A stretch of 64,000 nt of DNA, from contig CM066325.1 of NCBI GenBank assembly GCA_033807775.1, forward strand, positions 14,882,301 to 14,946,300. The letters are read 5' to 3'. Made by a program: the position numbers and the translations under genes. Shown in pieces: positions 1 through 11,202 of the stretch (positions are counted from its first letter, which is position 1; each line of letters opens with the position of its first letter). The stretch is from Saussurea involucrata. Taxonomy: Eukaryota > Streptophyta > Magnoliopsida > Asterales > Asteraceae. Under the pieces are notes generated by a model. It had not been told where the DNA came from and searched no databases. It saw only the letters and a list, made by a program, of their open reading frames with translations.

Positions 1-2
1 AC

Positions 3-1431
3 ATCTTTGACGACTTGCAAAAGTGTCAAATAGAAGCATTTCAAGAAGAACATCTGAAGTCAGAACGGTTAGTGGGGGTATCAGCATTGCTAGTAAAGGA
101 TGATCGTGGGTTACTATGTTTGGGGAACAGAATATGGGTGCCTCATTTGGGTGGATTACGTGATCGTGTACTACAAGAGGCTCATCAATCTCGTTTTTCT
201 ATTCACCCAGGTACGAATAAGATGTATAAAGATCTGGAACAATTTTATTGGTGGTCGGGAATAAAAAGGGGTATTGCTCAGTATGTAGAAGGTTGTGCTA
301 CTTGTAAGAAGGTAAATATTGAACATCAGAAGCCGTTTGGGCAATTACAGCGTTTAGAAATACCGATGTGGAAATTGGATCAAATTACTACAGATTTCAT
401 CACGAAGCTACCAAGGACTCCGAAAGGGTTTGATGCTATTTGGGTGATCGTTGACAGGTTGACCAAGTCTGCTCACTTCTTGCCAATAAAAGAAACTGAT
501 TCGTTGGAACGATTAGCCAAGTTGTACATCAACGAAATAGTAACTCGACATGGGGTTCCAATTTCGATTATCTCTGATCGTGACAGCCGTTTTACCTCAA
601 GATTCTGGAGAAGTTTTCAAAAGGAGATGGGAACGCAGATAAAGTTAAGTACAGCGTATCATCCTCAAACTGATGGTCAGAGTGAACGGACGATTCAGAC
701 TTTAGAAGATATGCTTCGAGCTTGTATTGTTGACTTTGGGGGATCGTGGGATACGCATTTACCGTTAATAGAATTTGCCTACAACAACAGTTACCATTCC
801 AGCATACAAGCGGCACCGTTCGAAGTTTTTGTATGGTAGAAAATGTCGAACGCCTTTGTGTTGGAACGAAGTGGGAGAGAAACAGTTAGCAGGGCCAGAT
901 ATAGTCCAGTTGACCGCAGATAAGATTACTCAGATTCGGGAACGTTTGAAAGTGGCTCAGGACAGACAGAAAAACTACGCAGATCGACGCCGGAAGCCGC
1001 TAGAGTTTCAAGTTGGGGATTTTGTGATGTTAAAAGTCTCGCCTTGGAAAGGAGTCATTCGATTTGGAAAGCAAGGTAAACTTAGTCCAAGGTACATTGG
1101 GCCGTTTGCAATTACGGAAAGGATCGGTGAAGTAACATACAGGTTAGATCTTCCGCCAGAGTTAAGCAAGATTCATAATGCGTTTCATGTATCAAATTTC
1201 CGAAAGTGTTTAGTTACGCCAGATCAGGCCGTCTCTCTACCAGATATACAAGTTGATGAAAAGCTGAATTATGTGGAAGAACCTGAAGCAATAGTTGATC
1301 ACAAGGTTAAAGAGTTGCGGAACAAAGTAATCAGACAAGTGAAAGTTCAATGGCGACATCATAGAGGTCAGGATGCTACGTGGGAGTCAGAGGCAGAAAT
1401 TAGAACCAAGTACCCTTATCTGTTCACTTAA
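3..1431 (+). pseudogene. Ty3/gypsy polyprotein, 3' part (integrase plus C-terminal domain), frameshifted
   Basis: This is the 3' end of a Ty3/gypsy pol gene; the frame is open from the left edge of the window, so protease, reverse transcriptase and RNase H lie outside. An HHCC zinc-binding domain comes first (EAHQSRFSIHP, then VEGCATCKK). The integrase core follows with its three acidic residues in DQITTDF, IISDRDSRF and the GQSERTIQTLED segment. The first frame stops at 839 in FVW. The second, starting within the overlap near 775, carries the rest (LYGRKCRTPLCWNE, then the VGDFVMLKVSP and IHNAFHVSNFRKC blocks) to a stop at 1431. The frame breaks near the T-run at about 828-834, so this copy cannot make a normal integrase. 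A C-terminal VQWRHHRGQDATWE stretch resembles the chromodomain-like end of plant chromoviruses, probably the Tekay/Del group. The polypurine tract and 3' LTR follow directly. Confidence 0.9.
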
Positions 1432-1456
1432 CTGAATTCCGGGACGGAATTCTCTT

Positions 1457-1469
1457 AAGGGGGAGATGA
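1457..1469 (+). other. Polypurine tract of the Ty3/gypsy element
   Basis: The purine run AAGGGGGAGATGA ends one base before the LTR start TGTAATACCCC. This is where plus-strand DNA synthesis primes in LTR retrotransposons, and it fixes the LTR boundary. Confidence 0.8.
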
Positions 1470-1884
1470 TGTAATACCCCGGGTAAGTTCGTTAGTTAAA
1501 CCCTCTTATTGTTAAATTTAATTAAGTTTATAATGGTATGTTTAGGGTAAAAGTTAGTTAAATTATAAGTTAATGGAGTTTTGGTCATTAATGGAAAGTT
1601 TGAGGGCTGAGATGGTAATTATGCTGGATATTATCTAGTAGGAATCAGATATTTTCATAAAATACAGAAATTCAGTGTGTGTAAGTGTGTGTATTGAGAG
1701 CAAAAAGGAGAAAGGAGGGGAAACTAGGTTAAATCATCAATTGGGAATTTGGAAGTAAATTCAGGTATGTTTCCTTTATAAGTTATGTGTGTAATTGCTT
1801 ATAGATTGTTTCTATCGGAGTAGAATAAGCGATTCCATGTCTGGTATTGATTTCTGTCAATTCTGGGTCGAAAATGGACAAATC

Positions 1885-2150
1885 GACAGAGGTGTCCGGA
1901 CACGGGTTGAATGTGTCCGGGTAGTTTTGTTGGTAGTGTCCGGGTAATCTTGTTGCTAGTGTCCGGACGAATTCCTTATCCGGGTAAGTTCCTTTTTCCT
2001 ATGTTTTCCGGATAGAATTGGATATCGGATAGTATCCGGACTACTTTGGTGTCCGGATGACGTCCGGATTATATAGGTTGTCCGGAAAAGTCTTGTTGTC
2101 CGGAAAAGTCTTGTTGTCCGGAAAAGTTGAGGTATCCGGATACTTTTGCT
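1885..2150 (+). repeat. Cluster of TCCGG/TCCGGA motifs in the gypsy LTR
   Basis: More than a dozen copies of TCCGG, many as the palindrome TCCGGA, lie within about 265 bp. Three are in tight tandem near 2080-2127 (unit TTGTCCGGAAAAGTC). The region is in the 5' half of the LTR, probably U3, where promoter elements are expected. A regulatory role is inferred only from position. Confidence 0.6.
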
Positions 2151-2591
2151 GTTTGGTTAAAATTGGGAGTTTAGATGCTTTTAAGTATCCAATAGTCTGT
2201 GTTTTGTTAAATCATGGATATGGAATGAATGAGGATCGAATGTACTGTGGACTCGACTTAAGTTCGGGTTTGGGGGTAACATTTGGGGACTAAAGTGCTT
2301 TAGAGTTCTTAGTCTTGGTAAGACTTATGTGATCAAAGTGGTAAAGCAATACTTGTATATGATTGTTTCAGATTCTGTGAAATTGAAGTGAAGCTGAATT
2401 GTTTGAGAAAAGCTTTGAGAACGTTTTGATAAGTCAAACAAGTGAGTTTTACTTTTAAAAATGTTTTCAATTGGAATACATATATATGTGATATATATAT
2501 ATATGAGATGGATAGGTATGGATTGGATACGTGATATATTGGTACATATATATTGTATTTATTGGTGCATTACACTACACAAGTGTACATT

Positions 2592-2673
2592 AGTCGGGTT
2601 CCGGTGTGCGGACCGATGGGTAGTCGGGTTCCGGTGTGCGGACGGTGAGTAGCCGGGTTCCGGTGTGCGGACC
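2592..2673 (+). repeat. Tandem repeat in the gypsy LTR, three units
   Basis: GTCGGGTTCCGGTGTGCGGA occurs three times with small changes (second copy followed by CGGTGAG, third starting GCCGGG). The spacing is about 36 bp. Confidence 0.7.
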
Positions 2674-3175
2674 GGTAATGTTGATTAATTATTAGTTGGC
2701 TTGCTACCAACTAATATGGCCAGTTGTGGAGGAATAAGGTGGAATGAGATGTACGAGTCTTGAATGGTAAATTATATACGTGTAGTATATGGTTGTATAT
2801 GAAAAGTTTTATATAAATGGTTTTGATACAAATGTTTACTAACTTGGCAGGGATTTTCTCACTAGACCTTTAGGTCTAACCCTCATTTCTGTTTTTAAAA
2901 ATATGTATTACAGGTGGTGAATCGGGTAAGAACAAGTGAATAGGACAATCGGTGGATAGCTTTTGTGAAGACTTTTGTTATGAAGTTATAGATGCGTTTT
3001 TGTACTTATGACCTTGTTGTTAGTCATAATGTAATTTAATTCGCGAAAAGTTTGTACTGATTTACTTTTTATGTTTAGTAAGACTATGGGACCAAATGTG
3101 AAATATGATGTGAATGTAATGGATCTATGTTATAAAAGTATGTTATTTGTGTATATGGAATATCGGGTTGTTACA

Positions 3176-3262
3176 GGGGTTGTCTTGCAAGGCCTTGCAA
3201 GCCACATGGCATGTCATGTCATCTTGCAAGGGGTCTTGCAAGACGTGTGTGGATGCTCTTAG
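3176..3262 (+). mobile_element. Possible MITE remnant at the gypsy insertion site
   Basis: The sequence right of the LTR holds repeated and inverted CTTGCAAG words and ends GTGTGGATGCTCTTA. That resembles the GGATG(A/C)(C)C-TTA end of the Tourist-like MITE at 8570-8914. It may be the right part of a small element into which the gypsy copy inserted. The left part is outside the window, so this is weak. Confidence 0.3.
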
Positions 3263-3537
3263 CTGGCTTCACCCTTGTTTACATCTATGAAAAATCTATT
3301 TCAGATAAAAAAATTAATCTATAATACTAATTTACACAAACAAATTCATCCATACAATATTTAATAAAAACTAACCAAACAATTTCTTGTTTACTTGTCA
3401 TCTTCTAGGATTTCTTTGTGCGGGATTCCCGACACATGAAACATTCAAATCTGTTGCCATGTTTCTCTTTATCAAACCGAGCATAATTATTTGTTGAAGT
3501 TTTTTCATTTCTCTAAAGGCAACACAATATATATATA

Positions 3538-3766
3538 GGGTGCTATATCGTGTGAAAAGTTGATGTTAACGTGAGAAACGTGAAAAGTGGATTTGAATCG
3601 TTGATCACTTTTAGATTTTAATCCAATGTTCTCCCATGAATTACGGCTTAGAAGGAAATTGATCCGGTGCACCTCATCCTAATGTGCATCCATTTCTCAT
3701 CCAATGGTTGATAACCACTTTTCACGTTTCTCACGTTAACCTCAACTTCTCATCGGAACCCAACCC
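3538..3766. mobile_element. Stowaway-like MITE, 229 bp
   Basis: The ends form an imperfect inverted repeat of about 60 bp. The left arm contains GTTAACGTGAGAAACGTGAA and the right arm its reverse complement (TTCACGTTTCTCACGTTAAC). The outer ends GGGTGCTATATCG and its partner GGGTTGGGTTCCG are flanked by TA on both sides (3536-3537 and 3767-3768), as for Tc1/mariner-derived MITEs. There is no coding capacity. Confidence 0.65.
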
Positions 3767-3782
3767 TATGTATATCTATATA

Positions 3783-4688
3783 GGGTCACCTTCTTTCGCT
3801 AACCACCCCCTTTAGTACTAACTGTGTTAACCAACCACAACCGTAGATGCATCAGATTAATGACTACGATTAATAATTTATTTCATAATTGATTTGATAA
3901 GTCATACGCGCTTTGCACTTTGTGCATAGCCGCATAAGGGTAATTTTGTCAAAACACGAGAAGCATAAACATGGCAAGTGCTATCTACGGTAACTGGTCC
4001 CGAAACAATTAGTTTGTGCATACATGAACAAATTCAAATAAAATAACTACCAAATTTAAGAAAGAGAAAAATATGGAAACAATAAATGGAGGAATTTTGA
4101 ATTTGTGCATACATGAACAAATTCAAAAACATACATTAAACATAGTTAGATGGTTAAGCATTTGTCTATTTGTGCATATGTCATTTGTATGTATATATGC
4201 ATATGTGCACATGTGCAATTGTGTGCATGCATGTGCATTTGTGTGTATAACAAAGCATCATTGTCAACATCAGAAGGTAAAAACATGTCGCTCATTATGA
4301 AAGAAATGAAAATTTGATCTTTTTATACACAATAAACAAACAGTTATGTTTCTTCTTTATGAAAAAAATGACAGATCTGTATTTTAAATAGAATAAGGCC
4401 AAGATTGATAAGATAAATACCAATATTAAGAATTTAATGATAATAAAAAGATAAACACAAATAATGTAAATAAAATAACTACCAAATTTAAAAGTGAGAA
4501 ATTTAAGGAAACAATAAATTGATGAAATCTTGATAATCCAGATTCCAGGCGTGAAAAACAAATTCCCAAAAAACCCCCATTTGAGAAGTCACGCATGTTA
4601 AACAATCTTAAGGTAAACTGAATTATGATTGATTGAAATTTGGTTAGGATGGTTAGTACTAATGGGATGGTTAACAAATAAATGAGAC
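3783..4688. mobile_element. Candidate non-autonomous DNA transposon, 906 bp
   Basis: The left end (CGCTAACCACCCCCTTTAGT) is an imperfect inverted match to the right end (ACTAATGGGATGGTTAAC), and both ends abut TA. Inside, a stretch near 4030-4100 (AAATAACTACCAAATTTAAG) recurs near 4472-4525, and TTTGTGCATACATGAACAAA occurs twice. No transposase is visible. Boundaries are by eye. Confidence 0.4.
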
Positions 4689-4703
4689 TATATATATATA
4701 TAT

Positions 4704-4835
4704 ATTGGGTTGGGTTCAATTCCCTTATAAGGCGCAATTCATGGAAGGACATGAGATTAAAAGTAATCAACGGTTCAGATCCACTTCTCACGCTTTTCAC
4801 GTTAAACTTAACTTTTCACATGATTCCCTGCCTAT
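4704..4835. mobile_element. Shorter inverted relative of the 3538-3766 MITE
   Basis: It starts GGGTTGGGTTC, like the right end of the 3538-3766 element, and ends with a diverged CACTTCTCACGCTTTTCACG / AACTTTTCACATG block matching the other arm. It appears to be a shorter, older family member directly right of the 906-bp element. Confidence 0.4.
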
Positions 4836-5233
4836 ATAAACCATGTCATTCATACAGATCAATCTCAACTGTCCATCTAGTCTAATGAATACTAGAAGTG
4901 TACTCGCACAATGCAGCGCGGTACATCTCGATTTTAATGTTTCGTTTTTTTTCTTGGCAATTTTATAATACGATTTTGTCTATTTAGGTTTAATAATGAT
5001 GCAATTTATTTTAGATTTACTAGTGTTTATAAAATAATAACAAAAGTATTATGTTAGAATTCAATGATTATCCTAATTATATTTTATAATCTTTTATTTA
5101 AAATAAGACGTTTATCCTGTATTTGATTGTGTTTATCAGTAAATTAGTTATGATTCAAATATGTAGTTTTAAAAAGTTAAACTTATGCATCATTTACTTG
5201 TAATCTTGAATTTTAAGTAATATGCATAATAAA

Positions 5234-6444
5234 CAGGCCCGTCCCTGGGGGAGGGCGGGCTGGGCACTCGCCCAGGGCCCAAAAAAATCAGGGGCCCGAA
5301 AAAAAAATTAGTTTATATATGTATTTAGAAAAAATGGTTTATATGTTAGGCTGGAAAAAAATCAGGTTTTAGGGCCTAATGGCAATTTGATATAGTCATG
5401 AAGAGGCCCAAGTCCATGTAACTAGTTGAGGCCCAAAAAACATAAAAGTGTGCAATTAATTCTAACTGTGCAAAATCAATTAAATATCTAGAAAACTGAA
5501 ACGGTGAATGACGTTGAACACCATGATGTTGAACACCCAAATATGAGTGAGCATGAGATCCCCAATAATACTGAAAACTTATCAGATGATCAATCAATTT
5601 CGTTTGTTTTTAATTATAAAAAGCGTCTACTTGAAATTTCTTTAGGTACATATTGAGGACCCAAAATTTACGAGTCGCCCAGGGCCCAAAAATTCTCAGA
5701 AACGGCCTTGGTAACTGTAATACTGTTTCTATCTAATCTGTTTTTCGATTTAAGATTTAAGGCATCAGGCATGAATCAAATTTCTGCAATTCCGAATTCT
5801 AATTCAACAGGTAATTTCTGCAATTCCAAATTTTGTTTAATCTGTTTTTTAATCTGTTTGACTGTTTCTAAATTCTAATCTGTTTGTAACTAAGTCTAAA
5901 TGTCTAAAATCTAAATCAATAAATTGTTAAATTGTAACAGATTATATACATCGGGAATTCTGAATTTGGGAGTTGAAGTGTTGAACTTTGTTTCCAATTC
6001 AGGTGCTTTTGTTCCCTTTTACTTGAGTTCTGCTTATTATTTCTGATTTAGTTCAAGTAATCAAGTTTAATCATGTTGCCTAAAAAATACAAGTACCTGT
6101 CTGGAAGTGAGAAAAGGAAAAAAAGAAAGTTAGATGAGCAATTGAAATTGTCACAAAGAGGAGCTATGGATAAGTTTGTTAAGGCCATAGGTTCTTCTAA
6201 TGAAAACTTAGAGAATTTGGATGAACATGATGTTGAGCATCCAAATACAAATGAACATGATGTTGAACACCCAAATATGAGTGAGCATGAGATCCCCAAT
6301 AATACTGAAAACTTATCAGATGATCAATCAATTTCGTTTGTTTTTAATTATAAAAAACGTCTACTTGAAATTTCTTTAGGTACATATTGAGGGCCCAAAA
6401 TTTACGAGTCGCCCAGGGCCCAAAAATTCTCAGAAACGGCCCTG
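5234..6444 (+). mobile_element. hAT-like element with exact 8-bp target duplication
   Basis: The left end CAGGCCCGTCCCTG and right end AACGGCCCTG are imperfect terminal inverted repeats, each followed inward by GCCCAGGGCCC. ATAATAAA flanks both sides exactly (5226-5233 and 6445-6452), the 8-bp duplication expected of hAT transposons. The only coding sequence is a truncated N-terminal frame at 6073-6390. The 3'-terminal ~190 bp is present twice inside the element (5522-5710 and 6255-6444), so an internal duplication or a second truncated copy is included. No transposase catalytic region remains, so it would need help in trans. Confidence 0.8.
6073..6390 (+). pseudogene. N-terminal fragment of a TTF/ZMYM-type hAT transposase
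   Basis: This 105-aa frame begins MLPKKYKYLSGSEKRKKRKL and continues with a LSQRGAMDKFVKA segment. That is the N-terminus I recognise from plant TTF-type zinc-finger (ZMYM1-like) hAT transposases. The full proteins run to several hundred residues with a DUF4371 region and a dimerisation domain; none of that is here. The frame ends within the element's right terminal region in GTY followed by TGA. A partial second copy of its 3' end, without the start, lies at 5522-5656. Confidence 0.6.
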
Positions 6445-6867
6445 ATAATAAACAGTACATGATACATACAAAATTGTTTTTAAGAGTTTTTCTCAAATAC
6501 TTTATAATATAGTATAGATTTGGTTTCGTAAATAACTCAATTGTTTTCAAACACAAAATGTTGCTGACAATTTTAAAAGCATTTTAGAAATGTAGCAAGT
6601 TGAAGGGTTGTTTAAGTAAACATTTGAAAACTATAACAAAATATTGTTTCACCCATGGAGTTGAATAGTTGATATGTAAGGTGTGGAGGGTTGGCAACTT
6701 TTGATGCATTTATAAAGATTTTTCTTGGAGGATTAACAAGAAGATGGGGCATGGTCGTATGGAAGTAGTGGTCAGAGGTTTAGAATTTTTGCAGTGTGGT
6801 TTTTGGTTTGTATTTTTATCAAATTATATTATACGGTGTTTTTTTTAACAGCAGTTTAACACACACA

Positions 6868-7076
6868 CATATTCCTGGGGTGTCGGGCCTCCAATTGGGC
6901 AGCCCACTAATCCCCGTCGACTCGGCCCAGCCAATGGCTGGCCCAAGACCCGGCCCAAAGGCCGTCTTGAAGTATGGATATCGCAGAGCGTTCACCACGG
7001 GGCTCGAACCTGGGTAGTACGGCTTTCACACCGTACCCCCCCAGGATGTTACCTTGCCACTGGGCTACATGCTCTT
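6868..7076 (-). mobile_element. tRNA-derived SINE
   Basis: On the minus strand there is a box A match TAGCCCAGTGG (7057-7067) and a box B match GGTTCGAGCCC (7000-7010), the internal RNA polymerase III promoter of tRNAs and SINEs. The boxes are about 46 bp apart. The region does not fold as a complete tRNA and runs on for another ~130 bp of tRNA-unrelated, GC-rich body, as SINEs do. I found no clear target duplication, so the 3' end is approximate. Confidence 0.65.
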
Positions 7077-7652
7077 TGATTTGTTTATGGTTTTGAGATA
7101 TTAAACCGTGGTTCAAATCATACCGCATATTTTGTATATTATATATAAAATATATAGAATAGTTTAATATTTATATAACATTTCTGGACTTCGCATTTTG
7201 GCCCAAAATCCCATTTTAATAAACAATTGGCCAATTGGGAGGCGAGACTTAAGGATCAAGATGAAATAAAAAATGTTGGACACGTCACAACTTACGTGTC
7301 TAATTTAGTTTAAGTTTTTTTTTTGTTTCTTAGACTATTTTTAATTATCCAATATGTATTTTGGAAGATGTATTGGAACTCTTTATTTTGTTTGTACTAT
7401 GATCGCTTTACCATTGAGTATTAAAAATGCGGTGCGATGCACTTTAAAGAAAGCCAAAGAATCTGTTCAATGGTACTAGTATGTATAGCAAATCGAATAA
7501 CATGAATCTAAAAAAAGGCTAAAGAATCAATACCTTCAATATCATTCGCAATCCTCGATCTTCAAGTTTATTTTTAATCAAATCTTTCGTGAAAACACTT
7601 TATCCAGATACCTTACTTTCCTTTCCCCTTCAAATTGTTGCATAAATATTTA

Positions 7653-8035
7653 GGGAGTGTTTGGTTAGAGGTATTGAGGGGTAAGGAATGAGAATGATAA
7701 TGAAAACTGCTGTTTGGTTTGATATAATATAATTGAATCATTACCCCAAACCCATTAATTTTCATTCCTGACCACATTGGGGGGAATGAAAATTTTATTC
7801 CCGCTAAGTCATTTTTTCCTCATACGTCCCCTTCATTTCTCGATGTTGAATGAAAAATATTTTTTATTTTCACGTTGGAAGTCACATATTTGTATTAAAT
7901 AGTTTATATAAAACATTTTTTTATTAATTATATTGGTTTAACCAAACAACATCAATGGAATGCTCATTCAAATTCCCATTCTCCTGCATTCCCATTTTCA
8001 TTTTCATTCCTTAAAATGAACCAAATGCCCGATTT
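7653..8035 (+). mobile_element. MITE, family A copy 1
   Basis: It starts GGGAGTGTTTGGTTAGAGG and ends near GAACCAAATGCCC, so the ends are inverted (GTTTGGTT / AACCAAA). The interior has CATTCCCATT-type words on both arms. A second copy lies in the opposite orientation at 57421-57775. No open reading frame. The superfamily is unclear because I could not fix a target duplication. Confidence 0.6.
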
Positions 8036-8569
8036 TTGCTTTTATATCTATAATCGACCTCGACGACCACCTACAACCAAAAAGGTAATGTGAAGCAGCG
8101 CCTTCAGCATCAACAACTATAGCCTCCTGCACTGATTCGGTTTCTACAATGATGGTCGATTGATCCAAATCGATTCAAAGTTCGAAGTAAAGAATCCATA
8201 GGTTAGGGTTTAGATTTGAATATTCATGGATACGATTAGGGGTGTTCGGGGTGCGGTTTACTGTTTACATAAACGTGTCATGTGTCGAAATCTTAAAGAA
8301 CAACAAGCCTACTTATTAATACGTGTCAAAAGTATAGAAAACCGTAAGTCAATAGTATCAAAAACGCAACTTGCGGTTTTACCTTACACATGTCAAAATC
8401 TCAAGGCACAACAAACCTTACTTTTCCATGTGTCATTATCTCCATAAACCGCAAGTCTTGTCATATGTAAACCGCAACTTGTTTTTAAATTTAAATTGAT
8501 TTGAATTCTTGATTGGTGTGCAATTTAATTTGATATTTTTCCCGCTTTCCTGTAATTATTTCCTCCTTA

Positions 8570-8914
8570 GGCCATCCGCAGCGCCCGCGGGCTCGGCCAC
8601 GGGTTCGCTGCGGGCTCCCTCGGGCAGCGGTGGGGCTGGCTCGGGCTTCGGCTGCGGGCTCGGCCTCCGGGCTTTCAAACCCGATGAACCCGAAACTATT
8701 TTCTCATTTTTTTTTAAATCTTAAAAATAAATAACTCCCAACAACGGCTACTTTTTATAAAAAAAATTAATTAAATGTATAAATAAAAGAATTAAAAAAA
8801 TGAGGTGGTAAGAGGGCTTTTAGTTATGCGCTGGGGGTCTTTAGGGCTTGAGGGCTTAGCTGATGTGGCGCTAATGTGGCATTGAGGGCTTTTATCTATG
8901 CACTGTGGATGACC
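8570..8914. mobile_element. Tourist-like (PIF/Harbinger) MITE, 345 bp
   Basis: The ends GGCCATCCGCAGCGC and GCACTGTGGATGACC are inverted repeats (12 of 15 match). TTA flanks both sides (8567-8569 and 8915-8917), the PIF/Harbinger target duplication. The left half is unusually GC-rich, with repeats of GGGCTCGG. No coding capacity. Confidence 0.75.
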
Positions 8915-9228
8915 TTACCACTTTTCCACATTAAATCATTTAATTTTATATTGAAGTTACACCGTAAAACCGAAAAATTACTTGTATATGTGCTATGTGT
9001 TTAAGAAAAACATATTATATTTCTGTTTTAAAATTCTTATAATAAAGGGTTTTTATATTTATGTTCAAGAAATGTATATTTATTTGACCTTTTGTGTTAT
9101 TACATTTTTGTAATTGTCATGTTGTTTTTGTGTATTTGTGTATTTGTGTATTATTTATAAAATGTATTTCTTATAGATCCACGTATATATAATGCTAGTT
9201 ATATTTTATCGTCACTAAAATAGTCTTA

Positions 9229-9509
9229 GGGGATGTTTGGCAGTTGCTGAATGGTTTGGTGCAGAATGATTAAATGGTCAGAATGATTAAGAGGCTTTTA
9301 TGATATAGTGCAAAATGAAATATGGTTATTAGGTAATCGTTTAGAATGAAATCAGAATGCTGAATGGTTAAGGAAGACCGAAGATGCTAAATCATTTAGA
9401 GGGTTTTAGAACTATTAAGAGACAATTTTTTTTGCCAAACAAGATTCATCTCTGAACGATTCAAAAGTTGCCTCTTAATGGAACTATTAAGAGACAAACA
9501 AACAGCCGC
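9229..9509. mobile_element. Tourist-like MITE, 281 bp
   Basis: The left end GGGGATGTTTGGCAG pairs with the right end ACAAACAGCCGC. TTA lies on both sides (9226-9228 and 9510-9512). The interior has repeated AGAATGATTAA-type words. It sits in the loop of the long inverted repeat. Confidence 0.6.
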
Positions 9510-10009
9510 TTAGCTATTATAACGAACGTAAAAATGGTTATTTTTTTAAATATACTTCAAAACAAAATTAAATGTAATTTAATTTAACATATAGGAAAGT
9601 GGAAAAAGTAAATATCAAATTAAATGACACACCAATAAAAATTCAAATTAATTTAAATCAAAAAAGCAAGTTGTGGTCTACATACCACTAGAGGTGCGGT
9701 TTATAGAGATGATGACATGTAGAAAAATAAGGCTTATCGTGCCTTGACATTTCGACACATGTAAAGTAAAACCACAAGCTGCGGTTTTTGGTACTGTTAG
9801 GTTACAGTTTTCTATATTTTTGACACGTATTAATAAGTAGGCTTGTTATTCTCTAAGATTTTCATATGTAACTTTTTTTTTCTACAAGATTCTACGTAAA
9901 TATTCATTTTTAATCCAAAACCATAAAGTTTGCAGTTCTATTTTATGGCTTGCAGTTTTTTTTTTCATTTACTTTTACGTTTGATAATGGAATAGTCAGA
10001 AAAACATAA

Positions 10010-10025
10010 CACTACAAGAAAAAAT
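10010..10025 (+). mobile_element. Possible CACTA transposon terminus, single end
   Basis: CACTACAAGAAAAAAT matches the usual outer end of plant CACTA (En/Spm) elements. The opposite end (TTTTTCTTGTAGTG type) was not found where expected right of the MULE nest, so this may be a truncated element or a chance match. Confidence 0.3.
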
Positions 10026-11202
10026 AAGCTTCCGATATTAGATTTGCTAGTGAAAGTATTTTTTGAAAAAATTAAATTAAATGACCATCTCCTAAAAATA
10101 CTTGGTTAACATGACTATTTGGATTAATAACCCAAGACTAAATATTCAAACAAATTTACATATTATACACATCAATGTCGGATCCATAATTTTTTTAACC
10201 ACTTTTAAAAACCCACCTACAAAAATAACTTTTTTATAAAAAAAAATTCAAAACTAGTCACCCATCTCTTCTCATGTTTTGTTTGAGGAAAGATGACCCA
10301 CCATCAATACATTTTCAGAAAAAATAATTAAAAAATGAAAAATTCCTTTTTGATTTGACTGATTTGACAAAAGATTCTCGATTTGATACAAGATTCCTGA
10401 TTTGACAACACACTGAAAAAAAGGAATCAGATGCTTCTCGAAATTCACCCATCTCATGCCGGCCGGCGCGAACCCCCTTGCCCGGCGCGAGGTCGTACCG
10501 GCCACCGTTGACCAACTTTGATTTTTTTGTTTTTTGTAATTATTATTAAATACTCCTATTTTATATAAATTTTAATAAATACTATTAGAATTAATTTTAT
10601 TTAAATAAAATTTTTGAAATAATTAAGAAACTTTATTTTAAATAAATATATTTTAATTAATTTTTAACTAATTTTAAAATAATTTTTTTTCAAAATTAAT
10701 TTTAGAATATATTTTAATCAATTTTTAAAGTACCTTTTTAAATACTGTTTATTATTAAAAAATATTTTTAAATACGATTTATTATATAATTTTTAAATAC
10801 TTTTTATTGTTAAAAATTAATAAATGCGATTTTATTTTAAATAAATACGATTTTTTAAAATAATTTTAAATAAATTCTTCAATAATTACAAAAATAATTT
10901 TTAATTATTTTAAAATAATTTTTGAATAATTTTTTTATCAATTTGTTATTTTTAAACTAGTTTTAAAATTCATTTTTTAATTAATTTTAACTATTTTTTA
11001 AAATGTTTTTTTAATATCTAATATAAAATTAAAATAATTACAAAAAATTCATACCAACTAACTTTATTTTCCTATATAAATCTATACCACTCTTATCATT
11101 TTTCAACCCACAACCTCTTTCTCTCAAAAAATCTATACAAATCTATACAAAACTCTTCCTCTCCAAAAATCAATTTCTTTCAAAAAAACCCCAAGAAATA
11201 TC

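Larger units (their letters stand above)
1470..3175 (+). mobile_element. 3' LTR of the Ty3/gypsy element
   Basis: The LTR begins TGTAATACCCC immediately after the polypurine tract and ends with GGTTGTTACA, so it has the usual TG...CA ends and is 1706 bp long. The matching 5' LTR is outside the window, so neither LTR identity nor the target duplication can be checked. Two internal arrays stand out: a cluster of TCCGG motifs at about 1890-2150 and three tandem units of about 36 bp at 2592-2673. The small open frames inside it have no recognisable protein. Confidence 0.8.
8260..9870. repeat. Long inverted repeat, arms of about 280-290 bp
   Basis: The arm at about 8262-8553 matches the reverse complement of about 9590-9868. 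Shared landmarks are AGCCTACTTATTAATACGTG in the left arm, its complement CACGTATTAATAAGTAGGCT in the right arm, and the GCGGTTT / AAACCGC words. The loop is about 1 kb and contains two separate Tourist-like MITEs. It could be a foldback or MULE-type element with long terminal repeats. A transcript through it would form a long hairpin. No coding capacity or clear target duplication. Confidence 0.65.

Noticed and set aside
4295..4800. Two overlapping minus-strand frames of 88 and 124 aa rich in I, F and L
   Set aside because: AT-rich composition produces hydrophobic pseudo-peptides; no family motif, and it is inside a candidate MITE block.
7000..7070. A functional minus-strand tRNA gene
   Set aside because: Box A and B are present, but the spacing is too long, no paired acceptor stem is seen and the unit continues into a SINE body.
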